From the NCBI RefSeq assembly GCF_020379485.1, contig NC_063448.1, forward strand, positions 19,739,726 to 19,803,725: 64,000 bases of DNA, read 5' to 3'. Origin of the DNA: Brassica napus. Its lineage: Eukaryota > Streptophyta > Magnoliopsida > Brassicales > Brassicaceae. Below the pieces are notes generated by a model. It was not told the DNA's origin and ran no database searches. It saw nothing but the letters and a program-made list of their open reading frames with translations. Both the position numbers and the translations under genes were made by a program. Of the stretch, positions 32,135 through 43,402 are shown one piece after another (positions within the stretch are counted from its first letter, which is position 1; each line of letters starts with the position of its first letter).

Positions 32135-32581
32135 TGTAGATCAAATTATTTGATAGTGATCGGGAGTTCAATCTAGGGAAGGTAAACGATGTGGGCAACG
32201 ATATCTTTAGAACACAACGACGAAATCAGTTTCCTGTAGGCAAAAATGGACTTTTATTGATAAATAAGATCTAATACAGTGAGTAAAACAAGATCGAACG
32301 ATACAACGAGATCGTTAAGAGAAAAAATCTAAAGATGGATGAAAACAAGGTCGAAGTATGGGTGTAGCTCTCTCTAGGATTTTTTACGTGCCCCCCCCCC
32401 TTTCTTATGCGCTGATCTCTTCTTATAACGGGCTGCTCCCGTGATGCTCGCAACCGTTCTGCGATCTCCGTTTCCTTGGATCGATCTTCTTCCTGCTTCG
32501 TCGAAGTCGGGCTCCTCTCGTGGTTGTGTGGGCCAAGCCATTCGGGCCCAATTGCTTAGTTGACCAATATTGGGTCCAACA
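32135..32581 (-). repeat. Gypsy A 5' LTR
   Basis: 447 bp. It starts TGTAGATC and ends CCAACA on the plus strand; TSD ATGTC follows. Differences from 17520-17970 are scattered and include small indels, so A is older than Copia-1. Confidence 0.9.
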
Positions 32582-33059
32582 ATGTCCTAATCAGATGAAT
32601 GGAGATAGAGTGCACTGATTTTAGCAGTCGTCTTAGAACCCGCGGTCGTGGGTGGAAGACGTAGTGTGTTATCTTGTGACACAAGTGATCTCTCCTGATA
32701 TTTATCCACCCGTTGAACCCGTCTCTTTGTCTAATATATATTTGTATAATCATCGCAGTTTCTGCGAACCTTGAAATTTCATTATCACCTTGAACATTAT
32801 CTCAGTTCTCAAAAAGGAACTCTTTGGCACTCTATCTTCTTGTATCTTGCGAACTTTTTAGCTTTGGCGTTCATTTATAAAGATTTTACTGATGTGCGTT
32901 CACTCTAACACTAGAACGTGTTTGTTTTCCACTTTGAGTGTTGATCTTATAGATGAAGTTGTTCAGGTAAAATATTTCCATACCAATAATATCATCTCAC
33001 TGATTCCAAAAATATGTTGTGATACATAAGAGCGAAATGATCTGCTATATATGATATAG

Positions 33060-33309
33060 CGGATTCCTCCAACTAGTAGAGCGGCGAATTGAATCTGATG
33101 AAAATCTGGAGAAAGCATTGAATATAATGCTGCAAGTAAGTCCTTGCCCTCACGATATCCTCAACAAAACTTTCAATCTTTCTTTTATGTTTGAGTTATC
33201 AGTTTTATCACTTTATGTATTTGAATGATATGTACCACTACGCATATCTCAGCCTGTTCGTGATATACAAAACCAAGAGCACGCCAAAAATCTACCGGAA
33301 CAGGTCAAG
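33060..33309 (+). pseudogene. tyrosyl-tRNA synthetase C-terminal exons, last intron hit by Copia-2
   Basis: The exon ending at 33135 encodes LEKALNIMLQ after a degenerate GELNLM stretch with an upstream TAG. A GTAAGT donor is at 33136 and an AG acceptor at 33252. The next exon (33253-33309) reads PVRD, then AKNLPEQVK, ending at a GC-type donor. This matches the anticodon-binding end of plant TyrRS. The acceptor TTTTAG and a short tail beyond Copia-2 (37853-37865) could be the last exon, but that is weak. Upstream exons are not present in 32587-33050. Copia-2 occupies the last intron (33332-37770). Confidence 0.65.
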
Positions 33310-33331
33310 GCAATAACATGTCCCCCCCTCC

Positions 33332-33458
33332 TATTAGCTTATATATCCCGGTTATATATTAAACCGTTGGTTTAGCTTCCTTTTACTAAACCAATGTCAT
33401 ATATATATGAAACGATGTTACTAACTTTCAGCTAAGCTTTAATTGAAAATATTCAATA
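33332..33458 (+). repeat. Copia-2 5' LTR
   Basis: 127 bp with inverted ends TATT/AATA rather than TG/CA. A TATATATATGAA stretch near 33403 may be the promoter box. Confidence 0.88.
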
Positions 33459-33688
33459 TGGTATCAGAGCCACTCATGGCTTCTTCTCTTTCATTTCGCG
33501 ATTTCTCGAGCTGAATCTGTACTTTCATGGCGGTGAGCTTATCGGAGCTACGATTGATCTCTCTTTTCGTCGATTTCATCGTTTTTCTGCTGATTCAACT
33601 TGTTTATGTTCTATCGCGATTCTTGATTTCGATCTTCGGTGTTTGAGATTGCGCATTCGTTCGATTCTCCTTCGCGTCTTCTCTAATC

Positions 33689-35278
33689 ATGAGTTCTACT
33701 GCTGTGAATCCCCAATTCTTGGACCATTACGAAAATCCTTACTATCTTCACAGTTCCGATCATGCTGGATTGATTCTCGTCTCCGATCGCCTCTCTTATG
33801 GTGCGGAGTTTCATTCTTGGAAGCGCTCGGTTCGTATGGCTTTGAATGTTCGCAATAAGCTTGGGTTCGTCGATGGTACGATTCCTAAACCCCCTGATAG
33901 TCATCGTGATGCTGGATCTTGGTCTCGTTGCAATGATATGGTCACTACTTGGATTATGAATTCTGTTTCTAAGAAGATTGCTCAGAGTCTTCTTTATATG
34001 CCTACTGCTGAATCGATTTGGAAGAATTTGTTGACTAGATTCAAACAAGATGATGCTCCTCGTGTGTATGAGATTGAACAAAGTTTACGCACTCTTCAGC
34101 AAGGTTCCATGGATGTCACCATATATTATACTGAGTTAGTGACTCTATGGGAGGAGTATAAGAACTTCGTGGATCTTCCTGTTTGTACTTGTGGACATTG
34201 TGAGTGCAATGCGGCTGTTCTATGGGAGAAACTACAGGAACGCAGTCGAGTGATAAAGTTCTTGATGGGTCTCAATGAAGTGTATGATGCTACTCGTCGT
34301 CAGATATTGATGATTAAACATATTCCTTCTCTTGAAGATGTCTTCAATATGATTACTCAAGATGAAAGACAACGGAGTATTAAGCCTGCTGTGAAAAATG
34401 ATGATGTGATATTCCAAACTACTGGTTCTGCATCTGAATTGGCTCCTTCCTCTGACGCTCCAGTTCTTGCTGCTCAACATGGTTATCGTCCTAAGCAGCG
34501 TCCTCTCTGTACTTACTGTGGTCAGTATGGTCATATTCTTCAGAAGTGTTTTAAGATTCATGGATATCCTCCTGGTCATCGCTTTCATGGCCAAGCTCCA
34601 CGGGGACATTCTTCAACGGCTTTGACTCCACGAGGACAACAAAATCACAGTGGCTTTTCTCGTCCTCAGAGTCAACATCAGCCATCTCAATATCCACCTT
34701 CTAACATAGTTGCTAATGTCACCAGTGCACCGATGATGAGTTCCTCTCAAACATCTCCCCAGAGTTTGGATATTAACCGTATGAGTCAGGACCAAGTCCA
34801 ATACATTCTTCAACAGCTTCAAGCCTCGGTTCGTCCTTCAGAACCTTCAATTCAACATCAGACTGCTTCTATAACGGAACATGGACACATGGCTGCTCAA
34901 TCATCTTCTGGTATAATACTTTCTTTATCCTCAAATCTCCGTCATGAAAATAACATCCTTACATTCAATCATCAATGCCTTTCTTCCCTTTATAATTCTT
35001 TGCCTAGTGGTTCTTGGATTATTGACAGTGGGGCTACGGCGCATGTGTGTTCTGACCTTGCACATTTTAGTGACCTCTCTTATGTCACTGGTGTCACAGA
35101 TTATCTTCCAAATGGTCATAGAGAACCCATTAACCATATAGGCAGTGTGATTGTTTCATCAGATATTACTTTGCATAATGTGCTCTATGTACCTTCATTT
35201 CATTTTAATCTCATAAGTGTTCGTTGTTTACTTGTTAATAATCATGCATCTGCTCCTCAACAGAACTATGGCTTTTAG
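33689..35278 (+). pseudogene. Copia-2 gag and protease frame, 529 aa
   Basis: ATG 33689 begins a Copia gag: ENPYYLHSSDHAGLILVSDRL, then FHSWKRSVRMALNVRNKLGF (residues 15-65). The CCHC zinc knuckle CTYCGQYGHILQKC is at about residues 271-284. A Gln/Pro-rich linker follows, then the protease site WIIDSGATAHVCSDL at about 444-458 and [15 protein letters not shown]. It should lead into GAG-pre-integrase but breaks off at 35220-35278. The gag and protease frames themselves are intact. Confidence 0.85.
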
Positions 35279-37697
35279 TGATCTAATTCGTAAAAATGAA
35301 ATGGTTCAGCAATTTTCATGTGCTTATACTCCTCAACAGAACTCTGTTGTTGAGAGTAAACACCAGCATATCTTGAATGTGGCTAGAGCTTTTTTATTTC
35401 AATCTAGTGTTCCCTTGATCTATTGGACAGACTGCATTTCAACGGCTGTGTTTCTCATTAATCGCACACCTTCTTTGTTACTTGCCAAGAAATCTCCTTA
35501 TGAGAAACTTGTTTGTAAACAACATGTTTACTCTTTCTTACGTTCTTTTGGTTGTTTGTGTTATGTCTCGACTTTGGATAAAGATCGTCACAAATTTACT
35601 CCAAGAGCTGATCCTTGTGTTTTCCTTGGGTATTGTTCTGGTTACAAAGGATACAAAGTTTTGAATATCGAAACACAACAAGTTTTTGTTTCTCGCAATG
35701 TTGTTTTCAAAGAAGATATTTTTCCATTTCATTCTCTTGATTCTCCTGTTTCTCCTGATGATTTGTTTCCCAAAACTATTCTACCGTTGTCTACTCCTGC
35801 TAGTTTAGACTCGGTTCTTCAAATTCATCATGTTACTTTACCTGCATCATATGCATCTTCATCATCCACTGCATTACCCTCTGTGCCAATTTCTCGAAGA
35901 ACTGTACCATCGATGATAAGACAGAGACAGCTACTGCGTACAAGGCCACAACGGACTGCTCGTACTCCAGGTTATCTTTCTGAGTATCACTGCTTTTTCA
36001 TTACTAACACATCTCTCCCTTCTACCTCTTCTCTTTACCCTCTTGATTCAGTTCATACCTACTCTAACCTGAAACATTTATATCAACACTTTCTTCTCTC
36101 TTATTCCATTGACCCTGAGCCTACAACCTTCAAGCAGGCCATGTTGTCACCAGAATTTCGAGAAGCAACTAATGTTGAATTGCAGGCAATGGAGGAAAAT
36201 CGAACTTGGGATGTTGTTTCTCTTCCTCCTGGAAAGAACGTTGTGGGATGTAAGTGGGTTTTCACCATTAAGTACAGAGCTGATGGGACTATAGAACGAC
36301 GTAAATCTCGTCTGGTAGCAAAGGGCTACACTCAACAGGAGGGTGTTAACTACACATATACCTTCTCTCCTGTGGCCAAGTTAGCTTATGTGAAGTTACT
36401 TTTGGGTCTTGCGGCTGTTAAAGGATTGGAGCTTACTCATATGGACGTGTCTAATGCTTTTCTTCACAGTGACTTGGATAAAGAGATATACATGAGCCTT
36501 CCTCAAGGTTACACTCCTCCACCTGGTACTACTTTGCCGCCTAATCATGTCTGTCGTTTGAACAAGTCCATTTATGGCTTGAAGCAGGCTTCACGACAGT
36601 GGTACCACTGTCTCACTGATGTCTTTTTTGCTGCTGGCTATGTTCAGTCCCCGTCTGATAACATATTGTTTGTTCGCCGTTCTGGCGGCTCATTCACTGC
36701 AATCCTCATCTATGTAGATGACATCATGATTGCTAGTAATGATGATTCTGCAGTAAAGATTCTCAAAGACACGCTTCATAAGAATTTCAAGATCAAGGAT
36801 TTGGGTGATTTGCGTTTCTTCTTGGGTCTTGAGATAGCTCGTACTGCAGCAGGCATCTCGGTTTCTCAACGCAAGTACGCTCTCAACCTCTTATCTGATA
36901 CTGGATTGTTGGCTTGCAAACCGTCTTCAGTTCCTATGGATCCTGTTGCCAAACTCAGTATCAAGTCAGGCACTCTTCTTCCTGATCCATCATCTTACCG
37001 TGCTCTGATAGGACGCTTATTGTATCTGACAATAACAACAACTGATATCACCTACTCGGTTCATTGTCTCAGTCAGTTCCTTTCTGCTCGTACAGATGTT
37101 CATCTCCAAGCTGCCCACAGAATCTTGCGCTACATCAAGTATAATCTTGGCCAAGGATTGTTTTACTCTGCGTCCTCTGAGCTTTGTCTCAACAAATTTG
37201 CTGATTCGGATTGGGGAGCTTGTCCTGATAGTCGCCGGTCTATCACAGGTTACTGCATCTATCTTGGGAGTTCTTGGATATCATGGAAATCAAAGAAACA
37301 AGATGTCATCAGTCGCAGCAGTACTGAAGCAGAGTACAGAAGCATGGCTCATGCGACTTGTGAACTGTTATGGTTTCAGCAACTTCTCACCTTTCTTGGC
37401 ATTCAACTCACGACTAAAGCGAAGCTCTTTTGTGACAGTAAATCTGCGATCTACATTGCTACAAATCCGGTCTTTCACGAGAGAACTAAGCATGTGGAGA
37501 TCGACTGTCACACGGTTCGTGATCAAGTCAAGAATGGCTTCCTCCGGTTGATGCATGTTGCGAGCTCAAATCAACATGATGACATTCTCACCAAACCACT
37601 TCAGCCGGGTCCTTTCACCTCCATTCTTTGCCGTATGTCCACTTCAATCCTCTTCACTCCATCATCACCTTCTCTTCCTTCCGCTTCTTCGGCTTGA
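35217..37697 (+). pseudogene. Copia-2 integrase C-terminal half, reverse transcriptase and RNase H, 826 aa
   Basis: The frame opens inside integrase, just before TPQQNSVVE, which holds the Glu of the DDE triad; both Asp blocks are missing. IN C-terminal part: FGCLCYV, VFLGY. RT is complete at about residues 315-560: [25 protein letters not shown] (catalytic Asp), [15 protein letters not shown]. RNase H is at about 640-800: [53 protein letters not shown]. The RT and RNase H frame has no stop, so damage is confined to the deleted block between protease and integrase. Confidence 0.85.
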
Positions 37698-37704
37698 GGG
37701 GGTG

Positions 37705-37770
37705 TATTAGCTTATATATCCCGGTTATGTATTAAACCGTTGGTTTAGCTTTAATTGAAAATATTCAATA
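37705..37770 (+). repeat. Copia-2 3' LTR, internally deleted
   Basis: 66 bp. It equals the two ends of the 5' LTR with one substitution, and lacks 61 bp between two AGCT-containing repeats. Since both LTRs are made equal on insertion, the loss came later. Confidence 0.88.
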
Positions 37771-37775
37771 CCTCC

Positions 37776-39212
37776 TCCCTTGATTTTACTATACAATGAC
37801 ATGACATGACTCTCCTTTAACTCAATTGGTTTATGTTTATTTTGGCTTTTAGAGTCACCAGGTAAAGCTGCAAAAGCAAAGAAGCAAACTTGTCTTCATC
37901 GTTGGAAGCTTTGTTTTAAGGATTTTGGGCTACTTGCAATTCTATTAACGATCACTTTTGTTTTGAAGAGAGCTGAGCTTTAGAGATTGGTTATAAGAAA
38001 CCAATTTTTTTTTCTCTTAGCAGATACAAAAATAATAAATTCCAATGATAAGTGCAGAAGTAGAGTTATTAATTTCCTTAATTCTACGTATTAAATATAT
38101 GAAATCCAGTAACGAATTGAGATCATTTTTCACCAAAAGCCCTTGTAAACAATTTATAAAGAAAGGAAGAAAAAAAAATATATGGTTTGATCGATCGATC
38201 GGTTCCAAGAGCTTCCACTATGTTTATGGGTGCCAACCATGAAACCTCTCACTATTTTAGTCTTTTGATGAGTCCGAACCAGTTACACAAAACTAAGGAG
38301 TAGGCAAGAAATAATCTGTTGGTGGACCATATACCATGTTGTCAATCTTTTCTATAATAAAAGATCGACGTGTCATCTTTGGCGGTTCGGGTCCTAGATT
38401 GTCATAGTTAAACTTGGTGAGATGCTCTTAGCTCGAAGATTGCTTAGGGTAGATGTTTTGCAAGGCTTGTGAACGGTAAAAAGATTTGCATTTGGAGGGT
38501 GCAACGTGTATCATTGGATGATAGATAAGACTTGTAGTGTGATAGATAATGTTTTGTCATGTTATGGTTCCTCTGGGTTCAACTGGTATGAAATGAAGAT
38601 AGAATCGATCTTAAGATTTTGGGGATTAAAGGAAATTTGGTAAATATTAACAAAAAATCTTACAAGTATAAGAGTCTATATCTATATAAATTATTTTTAG
38701 GGGCTATAATTTCAATTTATTTTCATATAACCCTATATTTGATCAATTCTTTTTAAAATTTTAAAAGTCATAGGCCATTATATTATTATTTTTTGGTCAA
38801 ATAACGTTTTCAGAGTAGATAGTGGAAATTACAACTATTATTAGTCAATGGTTTTGAGGAACTACAAGGCAATGTTTCATGGACGAGGTTTCTTTTCTGG
38901 GAATACTCTAAGCACATACAATGGAAATTTCTAAGAGTATGCGCAGTAGAGATATCTGCACACGTTTCTTAAATTAAAATAATAATAAAAATAACTAAAC
39001 GAAAGAAAGAGAACGTTAACGATTCTTGTCCCAGGGACAGTCTCTTAGGAAGAGACTTTTATTGCATTTTCACCTTTTCACTTGATAATATCTTTTAACT
39101 GTTAGAATAAAGTTATAGAAACCCATTACAGTTTTCGACCACTAATAATGATATCCTAAGGGCATCCGCATCGGTCAAAAAAAGATTATAGTTTCTTGAG
39201 AATATAATACGA
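37776..39212. other. intergenic after Copia-2
   Basis: No supported gene. 37853-37865 might hold the synthetase stop exon. The rest is AT-rich; a run of GATCGATCGATCG occurs near 38190. The motif GGGCATCCGCATCGGT near 39164 is of the kind found at ends of Brassicaceae MITEs, but I found no partner. Confidence 0.4.
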
Positions 39213-39220
39213 GTATTGTG

Positions 39221-39801
39221 TAGGCCTGGGACGGATCGGGTATCCGGAGAATTTTAAGGTATCCGGATCCGGATCCTTATCCGGCGAATCTATAATTTTA
39301 CTATCCTTATCCGGATCCGGGGTTCTCGGATATCCGGGTGTCGGATATCCTTCTAAAAATTATAATATCCGGCGGATATCCGGATCCGGATTTGGATCCT
39401 TAAAATAAATAAATAAATAATATTAATATATATAAAATATTAACAATAATTTAAAACAAAAAATATATAATGTTTTGAATTATTTCTATGTATAAAATTA
39501 CAAAACTTACATAAAATTTACATATACTATTATAAAAATAAAAATATATTAAATAAAATTAGTTTTTTTATATAGATATTACTATTTTTGAAATAGTTAT
39601 TAATAAAACTTACGGATCCGGATATCCGGACTAAAAAATCGAGATATCCGGATCCGGTAGAATAGTTTTGGGAAACAAATGATGTACGAGCATTTTACTA
39701 TCCGGATCCGGATTCGGCCCCTCCGGATATCCGGATTTTCGGATCGGATCCAGATCGAATCTCGGATCGAATCCGGATCTCGGATAAAAATCCCAGAACT
39801 G
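39221..39801. mobile_element. hAT-type non-autonomous DNA transposon, 581 bp
   Basis: A perfect 8-bp duplication GTATTGTG flanks it (39213-39220 and 39802-39809). Ends are TAGGCCTGGGA and the complement of CAGTTCTGGGA, matching at 8 of 11 bases. Subterminal regions are packed with ATCCGGATATCCGG-like palindromic units on both sides of an AT-rich middle. There is no transposase. Eight-bp duplication plus TAG/CAG ends indicate the hAT superfamily. Confidence 0.85.
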
Positions 39802-39809
39802 GTATTGTG

Positions 39810-41363
39810 AATATATTTTACATTTGCGAGTAAACTTTTATGGATAAATAAAAGTGAAGCAATTGGACAGTGCCACATGTCTTCGTCGGCTCTTTAAAAT
39901 CAGTCAGAGATTGGTCGCAGAAAAACTAGAAAGTATTGCACTCTAGAACACTTTATGAGTTGTTAATAACACTCTAGGATACTCTGTGCTCCAAGAGGAC
40001 TTTGTTGGCTCTCTACATGTAAATGAGAACTTGAAATTCCACAACTACCCTTCTTCTTTCTAACAATTAAGAAACTTAAATCTCATTTATCTTCTATTTT
40101 CCCTGAATTTCTCGATCTACAAACTAAATTAGGGTTTTTGATTTCTGCATTTACCTTCGATTCTTTAATTTTTCTCACTAGATTCATAGAGATTCACCTT
40201 CTCAGATCACCTGTTTGTGAATCCGACGATCTTTCTTCTTGTTCCGCCGGAACTCAAACCCCTGCTCTGGAATGGTATTTCGTTACAAGAACCTCGTTAA
40301 AACCACTAGACGAAAGGGACAAAAAAGAGAGATGATGTAGAGATGTGAGTTTCTGAGGACACTGCCCATCATCTATTCTTTTGAACCATGCCTGCAAGTG
40401 CCACCTTCGAAGAGAAGATGCCATTGAATCTCATCAGTTTAAGAATGAAGCTTTATGTGTTATCTCATAATCCGTCAGATTCACCCTCGACGATTGCTCC
40501 GCCGTCAAAGTGAGGTACCTGTATCACCGTCGGTTCCAGCTCCTCGGAGGGTGAGGAAGAGTCCACTTAGCTTTGACACCATTTTCAGACAAGTAATCTC
40601 AGAGGATAATTTCAACTTAGAGTTCTTATCTTCTTGCCTTGAATTTAAAGATTGATTCCTTTTTTGCATATGATTTGAGTAATGTGATTATTTCCTATGG
40701 CTCTGCCATGCTAGATTATTCAACCTATGTGTAGTAGTTTTTTTCTACGGCCTATGTGTAGTAGTTTTGTTGCTGTAAACAACAGACTCATCATCAAAAA
40801 TCTCATGAAAGTTAGTTAGTTACTTTTTCCTCCTCTTGCAGAGAGCTAGGAGGTTTACGACTTTACGGCGGTGGGATCAGAAGAGGATGAGAGCAAGTGA
40901 ATATGGCACACACAAAGTTTTAGCCTTCAAAATATGAATCTACTGAACACACGCGTTGGTGGATGTTGTTTGTTTGGGTCTTCATAGAACTTTCTTGAAA
41001 TGAATTATATTTTCATTTCATTTGCTTCTTTACCTTGACTCTTTTTCTTATCACTTTTGTCCAAGCTTCTTACTGACTCAGAGTGTCTCTGTATCCAGCT
41101 GGATACCTCTTATGCAGCCTTGCACGTTATGTTGAAATAAGTACGATGATTGTTTGCTACAAAGGCTTGCAACCTTGCACATTATGCATGTTGCTTTTTG
41201 CTATTTACTTGTAAACAATTTTCATTTGTACACACATGAAAGCTAAGATTTATGGGTTATGAAGAACAATGAGCATAATACAAGGAAGACTTAGTGTATG
41301 ATCACTCAACAAGATACATGCAAAGTGCGTGTGAGATTTAACTTATCAAGATTTATTTAAACT
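39810..41363. other. intergenic, no gene recognised
   Basis: Some pieces (40180-40330, 40470-40650) have coding-like composition (RSPVCESDDLSSC; VPAPRRVRKSPLSFDTIF) but short frames and no known domain. A short tandem repeat CTATGTGTAGTAGTTTT occurs at about 40727 and 40752. Possibly a decayed gene or transposon. Confidence 0.35.
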
Positions 41364-41364
41364 G

Positions 41365-42027
41365 AAGGTCTACATGTGTATAAGTGTACATGTGAATTTT
41401 GTCAAATGATGTACGAGAAATATGTGTATATGTGGATACTAAATTTGCTATCCATAACGGTCAAAGATTAAAATACGTGTGTACAATTCCATTGTTAGGT
41501 TTTACGTAAGAACTTGGGTTTATACACGAAAACAATATGTACACAGTAATGTGTTCCATAATAGACACAATCAACTGGTTGTACACAATGAGGTTTGTGT
41601 ACACATGGACATTAACCAAGGTGAATATTACAAATGTGGCTTTCACATGGAGAAAACATTTAAAACTTTTTACATCTCAAAGCATCATCATTTTAAAACT
41701 CTTTTGATCTCAAAGCGTCATCATTGTTCACAGTCTTGTGTACATGTTGTATGTCTCTCACACGTAATAGATACACGTTCATGCAACAATACAAAACAAC
41801 AAGCTTATGTCCACCACCATCGTCGAAGACTTGAATGACCATCAAGCTAGTGTCCTTAACAATAAAATTTAGAGAACTTGATGTTGCGGAGTTGGGTTAG
41901 CATAGTGGAGAATGTGAGGCGCTCAATGTTGATAAATCAGCAATAGAGATGTCGTCGACGTTTGTGATCAACACGCCACCGCCATCAGAACCCAACAAGC
42001 ACCATTTTCTACTACACTTTCCTCCCT
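41365..42027 (+). repeat. 0.66-kb tandem duplication, copy 1
   Basis: Starts AAGGTCTACATGTGTATAAG and is repeated next door (42028 on) with small changes. It holds a 119-codon frame (41479-41838) rich in His/Lys with no recognised domain. The unit ends at the CACCATTTTC...CTTTCCTCCCT phrase. Confidence 0.8.
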
Positions 42028-42705
42028 GAAGGTGTACATGTATATAAGTGTACATGTGAATATTGTCAAACAATGTACGAGAAATATGTGTAAATGTGGA
42101 TACTAAATTTGCTATCCATAACGGTCAAATATGAAAAAAAGAGTGTGTACAATTCCAGTATTCACTTTTACGTAAGTGTTCGCTTTTACGTAAGAAACTT
42201 AGGTTTATACACGAAAACAATATGTACATAGTACACATATTCCATAATAGACATAATCAACTGGTTGTACACGATGAGATTGGTGTACACATGGACATTA
42301 ACCAAGGTGAATATTACAAATGTGGTTTTCACATGTAGAAAACATTTAAAACTTTTTTACATCTCAAAGCATCATCATTTTAAAACTCTTTTGATCTCAA
42401 AGCGCCATAATTGTTCACAGCCTTGTGTACATGTTGTATGTCTCTCACATGTAATAGATACACGTTCACGCAACAATAAAAAACAACAAGCTAATGTCTA
42501 CCGCCATCGTCGAAGACTTGAATGACCATCAAGCTACTGTCCTTAACAATAAAACTTAGAGAACTTGATGTTGCGGAGTTGGGTTAGCATAATGAAGAAT
42601 GTGAGGTGCTCAATGTTGATAAATCTGCAATAGAGATGTCGTCGACGTTTGTGGTCAACACGCCACCCCATCAGAACCCAACAAGCACCATTTTCTTCTA
42701 CACTT
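42028..42705 (+). repeat. 0.66-kb tandem duplication, copy 2
   Basis: Starts AAGGTGTACATGTATATAAG. The frame corresponding to 41479-41838 is shortened to 42265-42525 with the same end (RRRLE). After 42705 single-copy sequence continues to 43060 (a Ser/Thr-rich 124-codon frame at 42649-43023), with no recognisable gene. Confidence 0.8.
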
Positions 42706-43090
42706 TCCTCCCTCCTCTCATCGTCATCTTTGTATTTTTACTCTTCTTCACTTTCGCATTCTTCTCTGTCATCAAATCGTCATCTCTCCCCTCATTCCTC
42801 TTGGTCCCCAAATCTTCACCTTAAACTAACTACGGTGACTTCCCATTCTCTTCATCTTATATTTTCCGCCTTTCTCAAACATCAGTTACCTTCTCATGTT
42901 AATTACTCTCCCACATCTACAACTTTCACAGATTTGTGCCACCATTGGAGCTACATCGATTTTTTCACCACCGCACTTTGTGTTTTGTTGCTACAATTCA
43001 AAGATCAAATTGAGATAAAGTGACTTTAAATTTGTGTGATTCAGATTAAAACAATTAAATAAAAACTGCATTTTAAAATTTAAAATAAAT

Positions 43091-43187
43091 TGGTAACACT
43101 AGAGTGAACTGGATCCCAAGGCACCTGGATTCGAGTCCTCTGGGATTCCGGAGACCGTCCGTGACAAAAAAAAAAAAAAAAAAAAAA
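43091..43187 (+). mobile_element. short tRNA-derived SINE with poly(A)
   Basis: About 97 bp containing GGATTCGAGTCC (43127-43138), a Pol III B-box-like motif, and ending in about 22 A residues. A 26-30 bp perfect direct repeat flanks it (43061-43090 and 43184/43188-43213), the mark of target-primed retroposition. The A box is degenerate (near 43093). Confidence 0.85.
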
Positions 43188-43402
43188 ACTGCATTTTAAA
43201 ATTTAAAATAAATAAAACATGAAATCACGTGACACAGAAATGAGGAGAAGACAATGACAAAGTTTGTTGTCGGTGGGGTTATTGAAGTCTTTGACAACCC
43301 AAAAACTACTTTAGTAGTGAAAAGTGTTCCAAAGTGTAATAAGAAAGTGTCTATTTATGTAAATCACTCGAGAAACTATTGTATTTCTCTTTCCTTCCAT
43401 CT

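Larger units (their letters stand above)
17520..32581 (-). mobile_element. Gypsy element A (Tat clade), 15 kb including nested element B
   Basis: LTRs at 17520-17970 and 32135-32581 start TGTAGATC and end CCAACA. TSD ATGTC lies at 17515-17519 and 32582-32586. Next to the right LTR the minus strand reads TTTTGGCGCCGTTGG (primer site), so the 5' LTR is on the right. By the left LTR the complement of 17971-17990 is a G-rich polypurine tract. Minus-strand order: protease (32057-31494), RT (31130-30848, then 23695-23066), RNase H with a second RNase H-like block, integrase (to 20820). The second RNase H block points to Tat. A plus-strand gene lies between pol and the 3' LTR. Most of gag is missing. 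Confidence 0.92.
32820..33524 (+). repeat. source copy of the 0.7-kb duplication
   Basis: Matches 27968-28683. Here the synthetase intron and the Copia-2 LTR are continuous with their natural flanks on both sides (Copia-2 has both LTRs and a TSD), so this is the original. Confidence 0.9.
33332..37770 (+). mobile_element. Copia-2, full-length Copia retrotransposon with TA...TA ends
   Basis: LTRs 33332-33458 (127 bp) and 37705-37770 (66 bp) start TATTAGC and end TTCAATA. TSD CCTCC is at 33327-33331 and 37771-37775. The primer site TGGTATCAGAGCC directly follows the 5' LTR (33459-33471), and GAGGGGGTG precedes the 3' LTR. The 3' LTR lacks an internal 61 bp. It encodes gag and protease in one frame and the rest of pol in another, with the first half of integrase deleted. 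It sits in the last synthetase intron. Confidence 0.92.

Noticed and set aside
37853..37865. Last synthetase exon beyond Copia-2
   Set aside because: Only 13 bases after a plausible acceptor; reading depends on phase, so I did not list it as a separate feature.
38930..39180. MITE with GGGCATCCGCATCGGT end
   Set aside because: The left candidate AGTATGCGCAGT is a direct, not inverted, match and no duplication is visible.
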